16,963 bases of DNA. It comes from CAYQDB01 sp964416195. GTDB taxonomy: Bacteria > Zixibacteria > MSB-5A5 > GN15 > FEB-12. Below are positions 4,627 to 11,946 of this stretch, in pieces. Made by a program: the position numbers and the translations under genes. How positions within the stretch are numbered: the first letter of the stretch is position 1; each line of letters begins with the position of its first letter. The stretch lies in the NCBI GenBank assembly GCA_964416195.1, contig CAYQDB010000039.1, positions 1-16,963 on the forward strand. The letters run 5' to 3'. Below the pieces are notes generated by a model. The model did not search any database, was not told where the DNA came from, and was given only the letters and a program-made list of their open reading frames with translations.

Positions 4627-6555
4627 ATGAAACACAATGACTTCGACATTATCGTCATCGGTGGTGGGCACGCCGGGGTGGAGGCGGCTCTGGCGGCTGC
4701 CAGAATGGGTAAAACGACCGCCATTGTGACAATGGGTGCCTCTAAGTTAGCCCTTATGTCGTGCAATCCGGCGGTGGGTGGCATTGGTAAGTCTCACTTA
4801 GTCAAAGAGATAGATGCCCTTGGCGGACTTATGGGAGAAGCGATCGACGCTACCGGTATCCAGTTCCGGAGACTCAATCTGTCCCGCGGACCAGCTGTGT
4901 GGTCGACCCGGGCGCAGGCCGATCGCATCAAGTATAACCAGTTTGTCGTCAACTACATAGCAAATCAGAAGAATGTAACGGTCATCGAAGGGATTGCAGG
5001 GGAGATTCTTACCGAGAACGGCCGTGTTACTGGAGTCAAGACCGAAGATGGCCGAACAATTCTGGCGGGAGCGGTCATTGTGGCGTCGGGTACTTTTCTG
5101 GGGGGGTTGATTCACATCGGTGATAAAAAGATCAAGGCGGGACGCATGGGGGAAAAAGCAGCCTATCAACTCTCCTCCTCCCTGGTAAGACTCGGATTTG
5201 AGGTCGGACGGCTCAAAACCGGCACTCCTCCCCGGCTGGATGGGGACACCATTGACTGGTCAAGATGCGAGAAGCAGCCCGGAGAGGAGCCAATCCCCTT
5301 TTTCTCCTATCGCTCACCCAAAAGATCATTCCCTCAGGTCTGCTGCCACCTGACTTATACCAGCAAGAAAACGAAAGAGATAATATCGGCCAATTTCCAG
5401 CGTTCTCCCATTTTTTCCGGTCAGATTCAATCGACCGGACCGCGCTACTGCCCCTCGATAGAGGCCAAGTACCACCGATTTACAGATAAAGAGCGTCACC
5501 AGATTTTCCTTGAACCGGAAGGAAACGGCACCAATGAAATCTACCCCAACGGCTTTGCAACCGGTCTCCCCGAAGAGATTCAGTATGAAGCAATCAGGAC
5601 AGTCGAGGGATTGGAAGAGGTAAGAGTCACCAAACCCGGCTACGCTATAGAATATGACTACTGCCCGGCTTACCAGATCAAGCCGTCGCTTGAGACAAAA
5701 CGTGTGCGGGGCCTGTTTCTGGCAGGACAGATCAATGGCACTTCCGGCTACGAAGAAGCTGCGGGTCAGGGACTTATGGCCGGCGTTAATGCTGTCCTGT
5801 ACATTGAAAAGCAGTCGCCTTTCATTCTTGACAGATCAGAGGCCTATATCGGGGTCATGATTGATGATCTGACTACCCGGTCAACCACTGAGCCATATCG
5901 GATGTTTACCTCCCGCGCTGAGTACCGACTGGCTCTTAGGGAAGACAACGCCCGCGATCGACTTGTCAACTATGCGAGGAAATACGGTCTTATCAAGGCT
6001 GACGAGTTTGAGAGTTTCCAGCTCTTGCGGCAGGAAACGGACAAAGCTATTGCCCATCTGCGAAAAACCAGGATAAGGGTCTCTGAGCTGGGTGAGTTTG
6101 CGTTGCGTTTCAAAAAGGTCGAGACGATCAGCTTGGAGCATCTGCTCAAACAGCCCGGCCTCACGCTGAATGAGGCGGTGCCTCTGCTGGCGAAGTTTGA
6201 CGGCGACATTAAAGACAACCGGGAAGTATTAGAGAGAGCCGCTATTGTCATTCGCTACAGGGGATACATAGACAAGCAGCAGCGAGAGGTCGACAAGTTT
6301 CGGAAATTGGAGAATGAAAATATCCCTGAGGACTTCACATTTGAGTCGCTTCGCGGTCTGAAGCAGGAGGCTTTAGAGAAGTTCATCCGTTTCCGGCCAA
6401 CTTCGCTGGGACAGGCGGGTCGAATCGAAGGTGTCACTCCTGGAGACGTGGCAGTTCTGTCTGTTTACTTGAGAAGACACAAATCGCTGGACCAGTGGGG
6501 CAGAAGCCCTGGCGTTTCCGGTACATACTGCGTTGAGCGGCCTCAACGGACCTAA
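4627..6555 (+). CDS. mnmG: tRNA uridine-5-carboxymethylaminomethyl modification enzyme MnmG (GidA)
   Basis: MnmG, the FAD-dependent partner of MnmE that installs the (carboxymethyl)aminomethyl group on C5 of wobble uridine 34 in certain tRNAs. The dinucleotide-binding motif is at residues 7-21 (DIIVIGGGHAGVEAA). The conserved segment MSCNPAVGGIGKSHLVKEID holds Cys46, and GPRYCPSIEAKYHRF holds Cys275; both cysteines match positions known to matter in the family. GRLKTGTPPRLDG (195-206) is another signature, and the C-terminal helical domain ends near GRIEGVTPGDVAVLSVYLRR. At 642 residues it is slightly longer than usual, with about 22 unconserved residues at the end. ATG 4627 has the weak SD AGGA upstream. 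A methyltransferase gene follows 13 bases after the stop, then rsmG, parA and parB. Confidence 0.97.
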   Translation: MKHNDFDIIVIGGGHAGVEAALAAARMGKTTAIVTMGASKLALMSCNPAVGGIGKSHLVKEIDALGGLMGEAIDATGIQFRRLNLSRGPAVWSTRAQADRIKYNQFVVNYIANQKNVTVIEGIAGEILTENGRVTGVKTEDGRTILAGAVIVASGTFLGGLIHIGDKKIKAGRMGEKAAYQLSSSLVRLGFEVGRLKTGTPPRLDGDTIDWSRCEKQPGEEPIPFFSYRSPKRSFPQVCCHLTYTSKKTKEIISANFQRSPIFSGQIQSTGPRYCPSIEAKYHRFTDKERHQIFLEPEGNGTNEIYPNGFATGLPEEIQYEAIRTVEGLEEVRVTKPGYAIEYDYCPAYQIKPSLETKRVRGLFLAGQINGTSGYEEAAGQGLMAGVNAVLYIEKQSPFILDRSEAYIGVMIDDLTTRSTTEPYRMFTSRAEYRLALREDNARDRLVNYARKYGLIKADEFESFQLLRQETDKAIAHLRKTRIRVSELGEFALRFKKVETISLEHLLKQPGLTLNEAVPLLAKFDGDIKDNREVLERAAIVIRYRGYIDKQQREVDKFRKLENENIPEDFTFESLRGLKQEALEKFIRFRPTSLGQAGRIEGVTPGDVAVLSVYLRRHKSLDQWGRSPGVSGTYCVERPQRT

Positions 6556-6568
6556 AAGGAATGCAGAC

Positions 6569-7414
6569 GTGAGAAACGAAAAGAATGACATTGAATGGAA
6601 AATACCCAACATAGACACCTACGCACAAAAGCTGTATCTGTCCGATTTCTTGAGAGAGCCTGTCATTCACTCTGCGATCCAGGCATTGCAGCTCCCCTCA
6701 GGAAGTCGAGGCCTGGATGCAGGATGCGGGATTGGCAGTCACACCCTGCTTTTGGCGGAGGTCGTGGGGCCTGCTGGACATGTTACCGGTCTTGATCTAT
6801 CATCCAAGTTTATAACTTACGCGAAGGAGGCTGCAGAGAAATCCGACCTATCGGAACGGGTATCATTTCAAGAGGGAAACGTGAGCAGACTTCCCTTCGG
6901 CGATGACACCTTCGATTGGGTATGGAGTGTGGACTGTGCGGGATATCCTGCCATGGGACCGGTGCCTCTGATAAAGGAACTTGCGCGGGTTGTGAAACCG
7001 GGCGGAAGCGTGGCCATCCTTGCCTGGTCTTCTCAACAACTGCTTCCGGGATATCCTTTGCTGGAAGCACGGTTGAACGCGCCCTCATCGGCCATTGCCC
7101 CTTTCATCAAGGGGAAGAAACCGGAGTCGCATTTCATGCGCGCGCTGGGTTGGTTCCGCGATGCAGGTCTGGAGAAAGCCACAGCCAGGACCTTTGTTGG
7201 CGATGTTCAGGCTCCGATGAGTGATGATATCCGCAAGGCCCTGATATCACTCTTTGAAATGCTTTGGGACGGCGCGCGATCAGCGGTTAAACATCAAGAC
7301 TGGGCGCAGTACCAGCGACTCAGTCAACCGGAATCATCGGATTTCATTTTGAATCTCTCGGATTACTATGCCTTCTTCACCTATTCGCTGTTTCATGGCA
7401 AGGTTGCCGAATGA
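6569..7414 (+). CDS. Class I SAM-dependent methyltransferase (UbiE/Methyltransf_11 type)
   Basis: A 281-residue methyltransferase. Motif I is SRGLDAGCGIGSHTLLLAEV (about residues 46-65), followed by GHVTGLDLSSKFI with the acidic residue that binds the SAM ribose. Then come NVSRLPFGDDTFDWVWSVDC (motif II region) and LARVVKPGGSVAILAW (motif III). The C-terminal half may recognise the substrate, which I cannot name. GTG 6569 is preferred because AAAAGGA (6554-6560) sits 8 bases upstream and overlaps the mnmG stop; the longer alternative from TTG 6533 would run inside mnmG. Placement between mnmG and rsmG on one strand suggests co-transcription, but nothing links it to RNA modification beyond position. 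Confidence 0.85.
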   Translation: MRNEKNDIEWKIPNIDTYAQKLYLSDFLREPVIHSAIQALQLPSGSRGLDAGCGIGSHTLLLAEVVGPAGHVTGLDLSSKFITYAKEAAEKSDLSERVSFQEGNVSRLPFGDDTFDWVWSVDCAGYPAMGPVPLIKELARVVKPGGSVAILAWSSQQLLPGYPLLEARLNAPSSAIAPFIKGKKPESHFMRALGWFRDAGLEKATARTFVGDVQAPMSDDIRKALISLFEMLWDGARSAVKHQDWAQYQRLSQPESSDFILNLSDYYAFFTYSLFHGKVAE

Positions 7415-7470
7415 TCATTTTAATCAACAGCTGACAAAACCGTTCTGGATTGTGCTGTGCACATGTTAAG

Positions 7471-8112
7471 ATGATGAATAGCAAGCAATTAACAATTACC
7501 TATGACACTGTTAAACTCCTCGGTCGATATGATCCCCAAAACAAACTTGAGCGCTACTATGAACTTCTGCTACAAGAGAACAAACGCGTCAACCTTGTTT
7601 CACGTGAAACTGCCGGGGGCAGTTCTACAGCCGGTCTTATTGGTCTTAGAAAGCTGGCGGCGCAATCGCTATTACCTCTTGAAAAGGTCGACATTGGTGA
7701 AATCGACAATTATCTCGATATCGGCTCCGGTGGTGGTTTCCCCGCAATACCCATCCTCCTCACTCGGAAAATAAATCAGACTTGTCTGCTGGTGGAAAGA
7801 ACGCAAAAAAAGGCGGCAGCTCTCCGCAGAATTCTCTTGAAACTCGACGTCAAGGCTGAAATTGTAAGCCAGACATTTGAGGAAACCACGCTTCAGCCCG
7901 TGTTTGACTTGATAACGCTCCGGCTTGTTAAACTCACCCCGAAGCTGTTTAGAAGAATCCAAGCGGTCCTGAAACCGGGAGGTAGTTTCATCTACTACTC
8001 TACGCCCAATTTCTCGATTGCGACCGATAAAGTCAAAATCTTAACTTATTACCACTCAACCGATACCGACGATTCGTCCGGAGCTTTTACACTGTTCTGC
8101 AAAAAGGGATAG
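7471..8112 (+). CDS. rsmG: 16S rRNA (guanine-527 N7) methyltransferase RsmG (GidB)
   Basis: RsmG methylates N7 of G527 in 16S rRNA using SAM. The family N-terminal helix and loop are seen in LERYYELLLQENKRVNLVSR. Motif I is NYLDIGSGGGFPAIPILLTR (about residues 80-99), followed by LLVERTQKKAAALRRILLKL, the segment that normally reads E...KKxxFL. VFDLITLRLVKLTPKLFRRI and LKPGGSFIYYSTP complete the fold. The length of 213 residues is typical. ATG 7471 is chosen with ATG 7474 as an equal alternative; no strong SD is present, and the frame is open to TTG 7450. The gene lies ahead of parA as in many bacteria, and a parS site is embedded in codons for LVSRET. Confidence 0.93.
   Translation: MMNSKQLTITYDTVKLLGRYDPQNKLERYYELLLQENKRVNLVSRETAGGSSTAGLIGLRKLAAQSLLPLEKVDIGEIDNYLDIGSGGGFPAIPILLTRKINQTCLLVERTQKKAAALRRILLKLDVKAEIVSQTFEETTLQPVFDLITLRLVKLTPKLFRRIQAVLKPGGSFIYYSTPNFSIATDKVKILTYYHSTDTDDSSGAFTLFCKKG
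7596..7611. promoter_or_regulatory. parS centromere-like site inside rsmG
   Basis: TGTTTCACGTGAAACT matches the bacterial chromosomal parS consensus TGTTTCACGTGAAACA at 15 of 16 positions, including the full central palindrome. It lies 585 bases ahead of parA and about 1.35 kb ahead of parB, as expected for a ParB loading site. It doubles as rsmG coding sequence. No other copy was seen in the window. Confidence 0.9.
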
Positions 8113-8195
8113 GCACCGAACATTTTAGTTGCGCACTCTCTCTCTGGCGTTTAGAATTCACTGCAATAGGATAATACCCAGACAAGGAGCGTTGG

Positions 8196-8954
8196 TTGGG
8201 CAAAATCATAGTAATCGCAAACCAGAAAGGCGGTGTCGGTAAGACCACAACCGCGGTTAACCTGGCTTCCTGTTTGGCCGCCGCTGAGTATAAAACCTGC
8301 CTAGTCGATATGGATCCGCAGGCCAATTCCACCAGCGGCATAGGGGTCGAAAAGAACAAGGTTGAATCGTCAATCTACGATGTTCTTATAGGGGCAATCC
8401 CGATACACGACGTGGTCATGGCTACCGATCTGGAGTACCTGGACCTAGTCCCATCGTCAATCTCCCTGGTGGGGGCGGAAGTAGAACTGGTGAGTGTGCT
8501 CTCTCGTGAAAGCCGTTTGAAGTCTGCGCTGACAGAGATTGTGGACAATTATACCTATATTATCGTCGATTGCCCGCCATCGCTGGGCCTGTTGACCATC
8601 AACGCCCTCACGGCGGCCAATTCGGTTATCATCCCCATTCAATGCGAGTATTACGCCCTTGAAGGCCTGGGACAGCTAATGAAAACGATCGAGCTCGTCC
8701 AGGAACATCTCAACCCGCAGTTGCAAATCGAAGGAGTCCTTTTGACTATGTATGACAGCCGGTTGAACCTTTCCCGACAGGTCTCCGATGAAGTGCGCCG
8801 GCATTTCAACAGCAAAGTTTATAACACGGTCATTCCCCGCAATGTGCGGCTGTCCGAGGCGCCGTCATTCGGCAAACCGATCATACTGTACGATATATTG
8901 TCTGCGGGCGCTGAGAAGTATATGTCCTTTACGAAGGAGGTGGTGTCACAATGA
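8196..8954 (+). CDS. parA: Chromosome-partitioning ATPase ParA (Soj)
   Basis: A 252-residue ParA/MinD-superfamily ATPase that moves or positions chromosome origins with ParB by ATP-dependent binding to nucleoid DNA. The deviant Walker A motif is near the N-terminus: NQKGGVGKTTTAVNLASCLA (residues 9-28), with the signature lysine in KGGVGKTT. Walker A' is VDMDPQANST and Walker B is YIIVDCPPSLGLLTINAL. VIPRNVRLSEAPSFGKPIIL is typical of the Soj group. The absence of an N-terminal DNA-binding domain and the short length mark the chromosomal type. The start is TTG 8196, with SD AAGGAG (8184-8189) 6 bases upstream. The stop overlaps the parB start as ATGA, indicating translational coupling. Confidence 0.97.
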   Translation: MGKIIVIANQKGGVGKTTTAVNLASCLAAAEYKTCLVDMDPQANSTSGIGVEKNKVESSIYDVLIGAIPIHDVVMATDLEYLDLVPSSISLVGAEVELVSVLSRESRLKSALTEIVDNYTYIIVDCPPSLGLLTINALTAANSVIIPIQCEYYALEGLGQLMKTIELVQEHLNPQLQIEGVLLTMYDSRLNLSRQVSDEVRRHFNSKVYNTVIPRNVRLSEAPSFGKPIILYDILSAGAEKYMSFTKEVVSQ

Positions 8955-9802
8955 GCAAGGTGGTTCTTGGTAGAGGGATCGAAGCGCTGATTCCCGGTGA
9001 AGGTAAGCAGGTCGGAGGTCAGCAGAAGTATCGGCTGGTTCCTGTTGACAGCATTGCCCCCAATCCGCTGCAGCCGCGTCAGGACTTTGACGAGGAAGGT
9101 CTGCAACAGTTGGCCGACTCCCTCAAGCGCAATGGTATGATGCAGCCGCTGGTGGTAAAGGAGAACGAGTCCGGATTCACTATTATTGCCGGAGAAAGGC
9201 GTCTCCGTGCGGCAAAGATGGCCGACATAAAAGAAGTGCCGGTTGTGCTGATGGACGACGACATGGACGAGCCGCGGATGCTTGAACTGGCGCTCGTTGA
9301 AAACCTCCAGCGCGAGGACCTCAATCCACTGGAAGCGGCAGAAGGGTACCGCACGTTGATCGAACGCTGTGGACTGACACAAAACGAACTTGCAGCCAAA
9401 GTCGGCAAGAGCCGCACTGCAGTGACCAATATACTGCGGCTGTTGGGCCTACCGGAACCGATTAAGCAGATGATCCGCGAAGGAAAACTCACCGAAGGCC
9501 ACGCCCGCGCTATCCTGGCCGCCGGTAGCGAAGAACAGATGCTGGTCCTTGCCCAGAGAGCCCTCAGGGAGGCGTTGTCGGTACGTGATGTTGAGCGGGA
9601 AGCAGGTCGAATAAAGCGGAAACCGAGAACAAGCATAAGAAAGAGTCCTGCCCTATCTGATGTGGAAACGTTCTTGAAACAACTGCTGGGGACATCCGTC
9701 ACAATCCATCCCGGGCGAAAGAAGGGCCGGATAGAGATTGAATACTACGGCGACCAGGACCTCGACCGGTTGCTGGAGTTGTTTCGGAGGATTGCGCCGT
9801 AG
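8951..9802 (+). CDS. parB: Chromosome-partitioning protein ParB (Spo0J)
   Basis: ParB binds parS, then slides along DNA as a CTP-dependent clamp and stimulates ParA. The N-terminal ParA-interacting segment is LGRGIEALIPGE. The CTPase/ParB_N domain shows IAPNPLQPRQDFDEEGLQQL and the catalytic-box motif IIAGERRLRAAK (about residues 75-86). ENLQREDLNPLEAAEGY follows, and the helix-turn-helix that reads parS is LTQNELAAKVGKSRTAVTNI. The C-terminal dimerisation part (TFLKQLLGTSVTIHPGRKKG...IEIEYYGDQDLDRLLELF) is complete. The length of 283 residues is normal. ATG 8951 has the SD AAGGAGG (8934-8940) inside the end of parA. The cognate parS is probably the site at 7596. Confidence 0.97.
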   Translation: MSKVVLGRGIEALIPGEGKQVGGQQKYRLVPVDSIAPNPLQPRQDFDEEGLQQLADSLKRNGMMQPLVVKENESGFTIIAGERRLRAAKMADIKEVPVVLMDDDMDEPRMLELALVENLQREDLNPLEAAEGYRTLIERCGLTQNELAAKVGKSRTAVTNILRLLGLPEPIKQMIREGKLTEGHARAILAAGSEEQMLVLAQRALREALSVRDVEREAGRIKRKPRTSIRKSPALSDVETFLKQLLGTSVTIHPGRKKGRIEIEYYGDQDLDRLLELFRRIAP

Positions 9803-9811
9803 AAAAGGCCT

Positions 9812-9841
9812 AGTCATGCTTCGACTACGCTCAGCATGACT
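9812..9841. repeat. Palindrome AGTCATGCT/AGCATGACT after parB
   Basis: A perfect 9-bp inverted repeat (9812-9820 and 9833-9841) with a 12-base loop TCGACTACGCTC, ten bases after the parB stop. The sequence type (CATGCTTCGACTACGCTCAG) is a dispersed intergenic palindrome I recognise from many bacterial genomes. It could also serve as a transcription terminator for the mnmG-parB unit, although no clear T-run follows. Confidence 0.6.
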
Positions 9842-9863
9842 TAGGAGGTGGCTATACACCATT

Positions 9864-10610
9864 ATGGAATTAGAGAAGGTATTGCAACTACATACGCGGT
9901 TCCGAGACTGGATATATGAACATGTCCAAGAAGATGTTAACATAGAGAACAGCCTCTTTGGTATTATTGCGTTAAAAGCATTTGTCGTCTCGTTCAATTC
10001 ATTCAAAGCCATCGGATTGATTCTTCCCGAACTATATTATGAATCGGCTGCCATTTTGGTCCGCAGCATATGGGAACACTCGCTAATTCTGCATTACATG
10101 GAGGCATTACCTGACGATCGAGCGCATCAATACGCTGAGTTCACATTGGTCGAATTCACCAGAAACCTTTCGGATAACCAGAGGACTGAGTTTGAAGGTA
10201 TCATTGCAAGTAGACTCGCGAAGTATCGTCTTTCGACAAAGAAATCAAGGCGACGAGACTCTTATATGGACACCTGGTCGGGAGAGTCCACTTACAAGAT
10301 CGCAAGAGAACTTGGTGGTGATTGGCTGACCGAATATAGGACAACGTTTAACTTGGGTTCTGCATACACACACCCCTCACCGGGTGCTATCCTTTTTTCA
10401 TCCACCGTGGATCAGACAAATGCGTCCCGATCCGAGAAAGTGGAGCGGGAACGTACAGCAATTATTGCCTATGAGGCGATCGAGCATATGCGAAAAACAT
10501 CTGCTTTGGTCTGGAGACATTCAAAGCTGAAGGACGGAGAGGTACTGACTCACATTCGTAGTTTGGTGAAAAATCTTATGCCCAATATAAAGGCCGGAGC
10601 CTTGTTGTGA
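9864..10610 (+). CDS. DUF5677-like hypothetical protein
   Basis: A 248-residue, mostly helical soluble protein without a signal peptide. The segment SFKAIGLILPELYYESAAIL followed by VRSIWEHSLILHYME resembles the DUF5677 pattern, in which a helix with an (L)RS-(L/I)-(F/W)E core is followed by a later conserved Y-HPS; here that is NLGSAYTHPSPGA at about 169-181. Function is unknown in the family as I know it, and the assignment is from pattern only. ATG 9864 has the SD AGGAGGTGG (9843-9851), about 12 bases away, which is a long spacing. The gene follows parB and a palindromic repeat, so it is probably outside the parAB transcript. Its stop TGA overlaps a GTG that may start a small downstream gene. 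Confidence 0.6.
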   Translation: MELEKVLQLHTRFRDWIYEHVQEDVNIENSLFGIIALKAFVVSFNSFKAIGLILPELYYESAAILVRSIWEHSLILHYMEALPDDRAHQYAEFTLVEFTRNLSDNQRTEFEGIIASRLAKYRLSTKKSRRRDSYMDTWSGESTYKIARELGGDWLTEYRTTFNLGSAYTHPSPGAILFSSTVDQTNASRSEKVERERTAIIAYEAIEHMRKTSALVWRHSKLKDGEVLTHIRSLVKNLMPNIKAGALL

Positions 10611-10777
10611 AGATACTCCGGTACCCAAAGGATTTGTGGCCAATCCTGCGGGGTGAATTGGGTCAAGCGCCCGGGCAGGAGTGGTCGCGGTGTAGAAGCC
10701 GTGAGATGGGGAAAGACAAAGAAGCTAAAGAGTTGGAGAAACGGGCAAAAGAGATTCGTGAGCAGAGGAAAAAGTAG
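10607..10777 (+). CDS. Candidate small basic/coiled protein, 56 residues
   Basis: An open frame from GTG 10607, overlapping the stop of the upstream gene as GTGA, with GGAG (10596-10599) 7 bases ahead. The peptide begins KILRYPKDLWPILRGELGQA after the initiator and ends in a highly charged helix, MGKDKEAKELEKRAKEIREQ followed by RKK. The overlap plus SD suggests translational coupling, and the K/E heptad-like tail looks like real protein. I recognise no family. Its TAG stop is the TAG of a GTAGGTC repeat start. A competing frame (10653-10967) continues through several palindromes and is less believable. It could instead be the start of a gene truncated by the repeat. Confidence 0.4.
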   Translation: MKILRYPKDLWPILRGELGQAPGQEWSRCRSREMGKDKEAKELEKRAKEIREQRKK

Positions 10778-10870
10778 GTCGAAACCCCTGTGGTTCCGAC
10801 TTGAAAAAGCGGCGCACAAGGACCCGCCAGAGGCGGGCTACGCACAAAGCGGCAGATGTGGACATCTGCC
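10774..10870. repeat. Cluster of three palindromic repeats
   Basis: Three hairpins in a row: GTCGAAACC (10778-10786) / GGTTCCGAC (10792-10800) with one mismatch, preceded by GTAG; CCCGCC (10823-10828) / GGCGGG (10832-10837); and GGCAGATG (10851-10858) / CATCTGCC (10863-10870). The last has the same arms as 14968-14987. The first begins with GTAGGTC at the stop of the preceding small frame. Together with the elements up to 11143, they fill the whole gap before the peptidase gene. Confidence 0.75.
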
Positions 10871-10885
10871 AGCCACCTTTGGAGG

Positions 10886-11039
10886 TGTCATTCCCGCGGA
10901 AGCGGGAATCCAGAATGTCGTGGTTCGACTCCGCCTGACAGGGCCGGACCTGGACGGCTCACCATGACGTATGTAGAAGATTACCATGATGTATGTAGGA
11001 GAATGTGAACAATGGATTCCTGCCTTCGCAGGAATGACA
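10886..11039. repeat. Segment bounded by inverted ATTCCCGC-type (dRS3-like) palindromes
   Basis: The left end is TGTCATTCC with hairpin ATTCCCGC (10890-10897) / GCGGGAAT (10902-10909). The right end is GGAATGACA with hairpin ATTCCTGC (11016-11023) / GCAGGAAT (11028-11035). The ends are in inverted orientation, giving a 154-base unit. The ATTCCC-N8-GGGAAT form is like the dRS3 repeat known from Neisseria and seen in other genomes. A third copy is at 14856-14875. Confidence 0.65.
10961..11004. repeat. Two-copy 22-base tandem repeat
   Basis: ACCATGACGTATGTAGAAGA (first 20 of 22 bases) is followed directly by ACCATGATGTATGTAGGAGA, with 19 of 22 positions identical. It lies inside the inverted-palindrome segment 10886-11039. 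Confidence 0.7.
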
Positions 11040-11061
11040 GGTAAAAGTAGTACATAATCAG

Positions 11062-11086
11062 CAGGTCTCGGCGAGACCTGTCCTAC
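11062..11086. repeat. Palindrome CAGGTCTCG/CGAGACCTG followed by CCTAC
   Basis: A perfect 9-bp inverted repeat (11062-11070 and 11072-11080) with a one-base centre, followed by TCCTAC. Read on the minus strand it is GTAGGA-CAGGTCTCG..., the same element type as 1688-1715. Confidence 0.7.
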
Positions 11087-11143
11087 AAAAGATAGCCGTA
11101 CAAAAGGTAGTCGTACAGAAGATAGGTGTACAAGAGATAGCAT
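11084..11143. repeat. Four-copy 15-base tandem repeat reaching the peptidase start codon
   Basis: Units TACAAAAGATAGCCG, TACAAAAGGTAGTCG, TACAGAAGATAGGTG and TACAAGAGATAGCAT follow one another without gaps. The last unit ends inside the ATG of the M23 peptidase gene (11142). The ribosome-binding region of that gene (AAGAGA, 11132-11137) is therefore part of the repeat. Confidence 0.85.
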
Positions 11144-11933
11144 GAGCAAACCAAAGTTTGTGACGATAATGATAATACCGGACGGCACCGATGCCAGAAG
11201 GGGATTTCGTATCCGGCAGTGGCTTCTGAAAGCGATTGTTGGATTGACAGTTGTTCTGTTAGTAGGTATTATTGTTTTTTTCGCCTTTTATGGCAAGATG
11301 CTCAGCCGCGCGGCTATGACTGAGAAAGTGATCGCAGAGAACCAGAGGCTAAGTCGGTATCAGTATAAGGTTAAGCTGTTGGAAGAGAACTTGAAACAGG
11401 CTCGTGAGATTGTTAGCAGGTTGACGGAGCTGGCCGGTATCGACTACAAGTTCCCGAAGCTGCCTGAAGATTCCGCACTCTTTGCAGCCCTTGACAAGAA
11501 CCAGGCAGCGGTGGTTGCGCGACCGGGCGGAGCAGATTTCTCCCTTCCGTCAGGTTTGCCTCTGCAGGGCTTTATCAGCCAGGATTTTGAAATCGAAAAC
11601 AAGGAGCATTACCATCCCGGCGTGGATATTGCCTGCGCTGAGGGTACGCCGGTGCTTGCGACAGCAAATGGTGTTGTCGAACAGGCAGTTTTTGACTCCA
11701 CCTATGGCTATCTGGCCGTTCTCAGGCACAATGACAGTATCACGACAGTGTACGGTCATAACAGCGAGCTGCTTGTCAAGGAGGGACAGCATGTTCCGGC
11801 CGGAGGCAGAATTGCGTTGTCGGGCAACACCGGGAAGTCAACAGCGCCGCATTTGCACTATGAAATCAGGATAAATAACCAACCTATAAATCCGTTGGAT
11901 AACCCATATGATAAAAAAGACAAACTCAAATGA
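11142..11933 (+). CDS. M23-family (LytM-type) peptidoglycan endopeptidase, membrane-anchored
   Basis: A 263-residue cell-wall hydrolase with a short cytoplasmic N-terminus, a membrane helix at about 28-50 (LLKAIVGLTVVLLVGIIVFF), a coiled-coil segment at about 60-98 (EKVIAENQRLSRYQYKVKLL), and a C-terminal LytM domain from about 140. The zinc site is visible: H158 and D162 in HYHPGVD, and H237/H239 in APHLHYEI, with the usual VYGHN (H206). All expected ligands are present, so it should be an active zinc endopeptidase cutting peptide cross-links in the periplasm. ATG 11142 sits in a 15-base tandem repeat and has only a weak AAGAGA SD. The bactofilin gene follows almost immediately. M23 peptidase plus bactofilin is a recognised cell-shape pair. 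Confidence 0.93.
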   Translation: MSKPKFVTIMIIPDGTDARRGFRIRQWLLKAIVGLTVVLLVGIIVFFAFYGKMLSRAAMTEKVIAENQRLSRYQYKVKLLEENLKQAREIVSRLTELAGIDYKFPKLPEDSALFAALDKNQAAVVARPGGADFSLPSGLPLQGFISQDFEIENKEHYHPGVDIACAEGTPVLATANGVVEQAVFDSTYGYLAVLRHNDSITTVYGHNSELLVKEGQHVPAGGRIALSGNTGKSTAPHLHYEIRINNQPINPLDNPYDKKDKLK

Positions 11934-11946
11934 AACAGGTGGTTTG

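Noticed and set aside
4473..4784. 103-codon minus-strand frame across the start of mnmG
   Set aside because: It overlaps the FAD-binding region of mnmG and the end of the secreted-protein gene, with no domain of its own.
8819..9702. Long minus-strand open frames opposite parA/parB
   Set aside because: The plus-strand genes carry all diagnostic ParA and ParB motifs; the antisense products are low-complexity (serine/arginine rich) or unrecognisable.
10653..10967. 104-codon plus-strand frame after the DUF5677-like gene
   Set aside because: Most of it is translated palindromic repeats (10774-10910), and it has no SD; the coupled 10607-10777 frame is more credible.
11084..11143. CRISPR-like array
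   Set aside because: The four 15-base units are contiguous, without spacers, and no cas gene is present.
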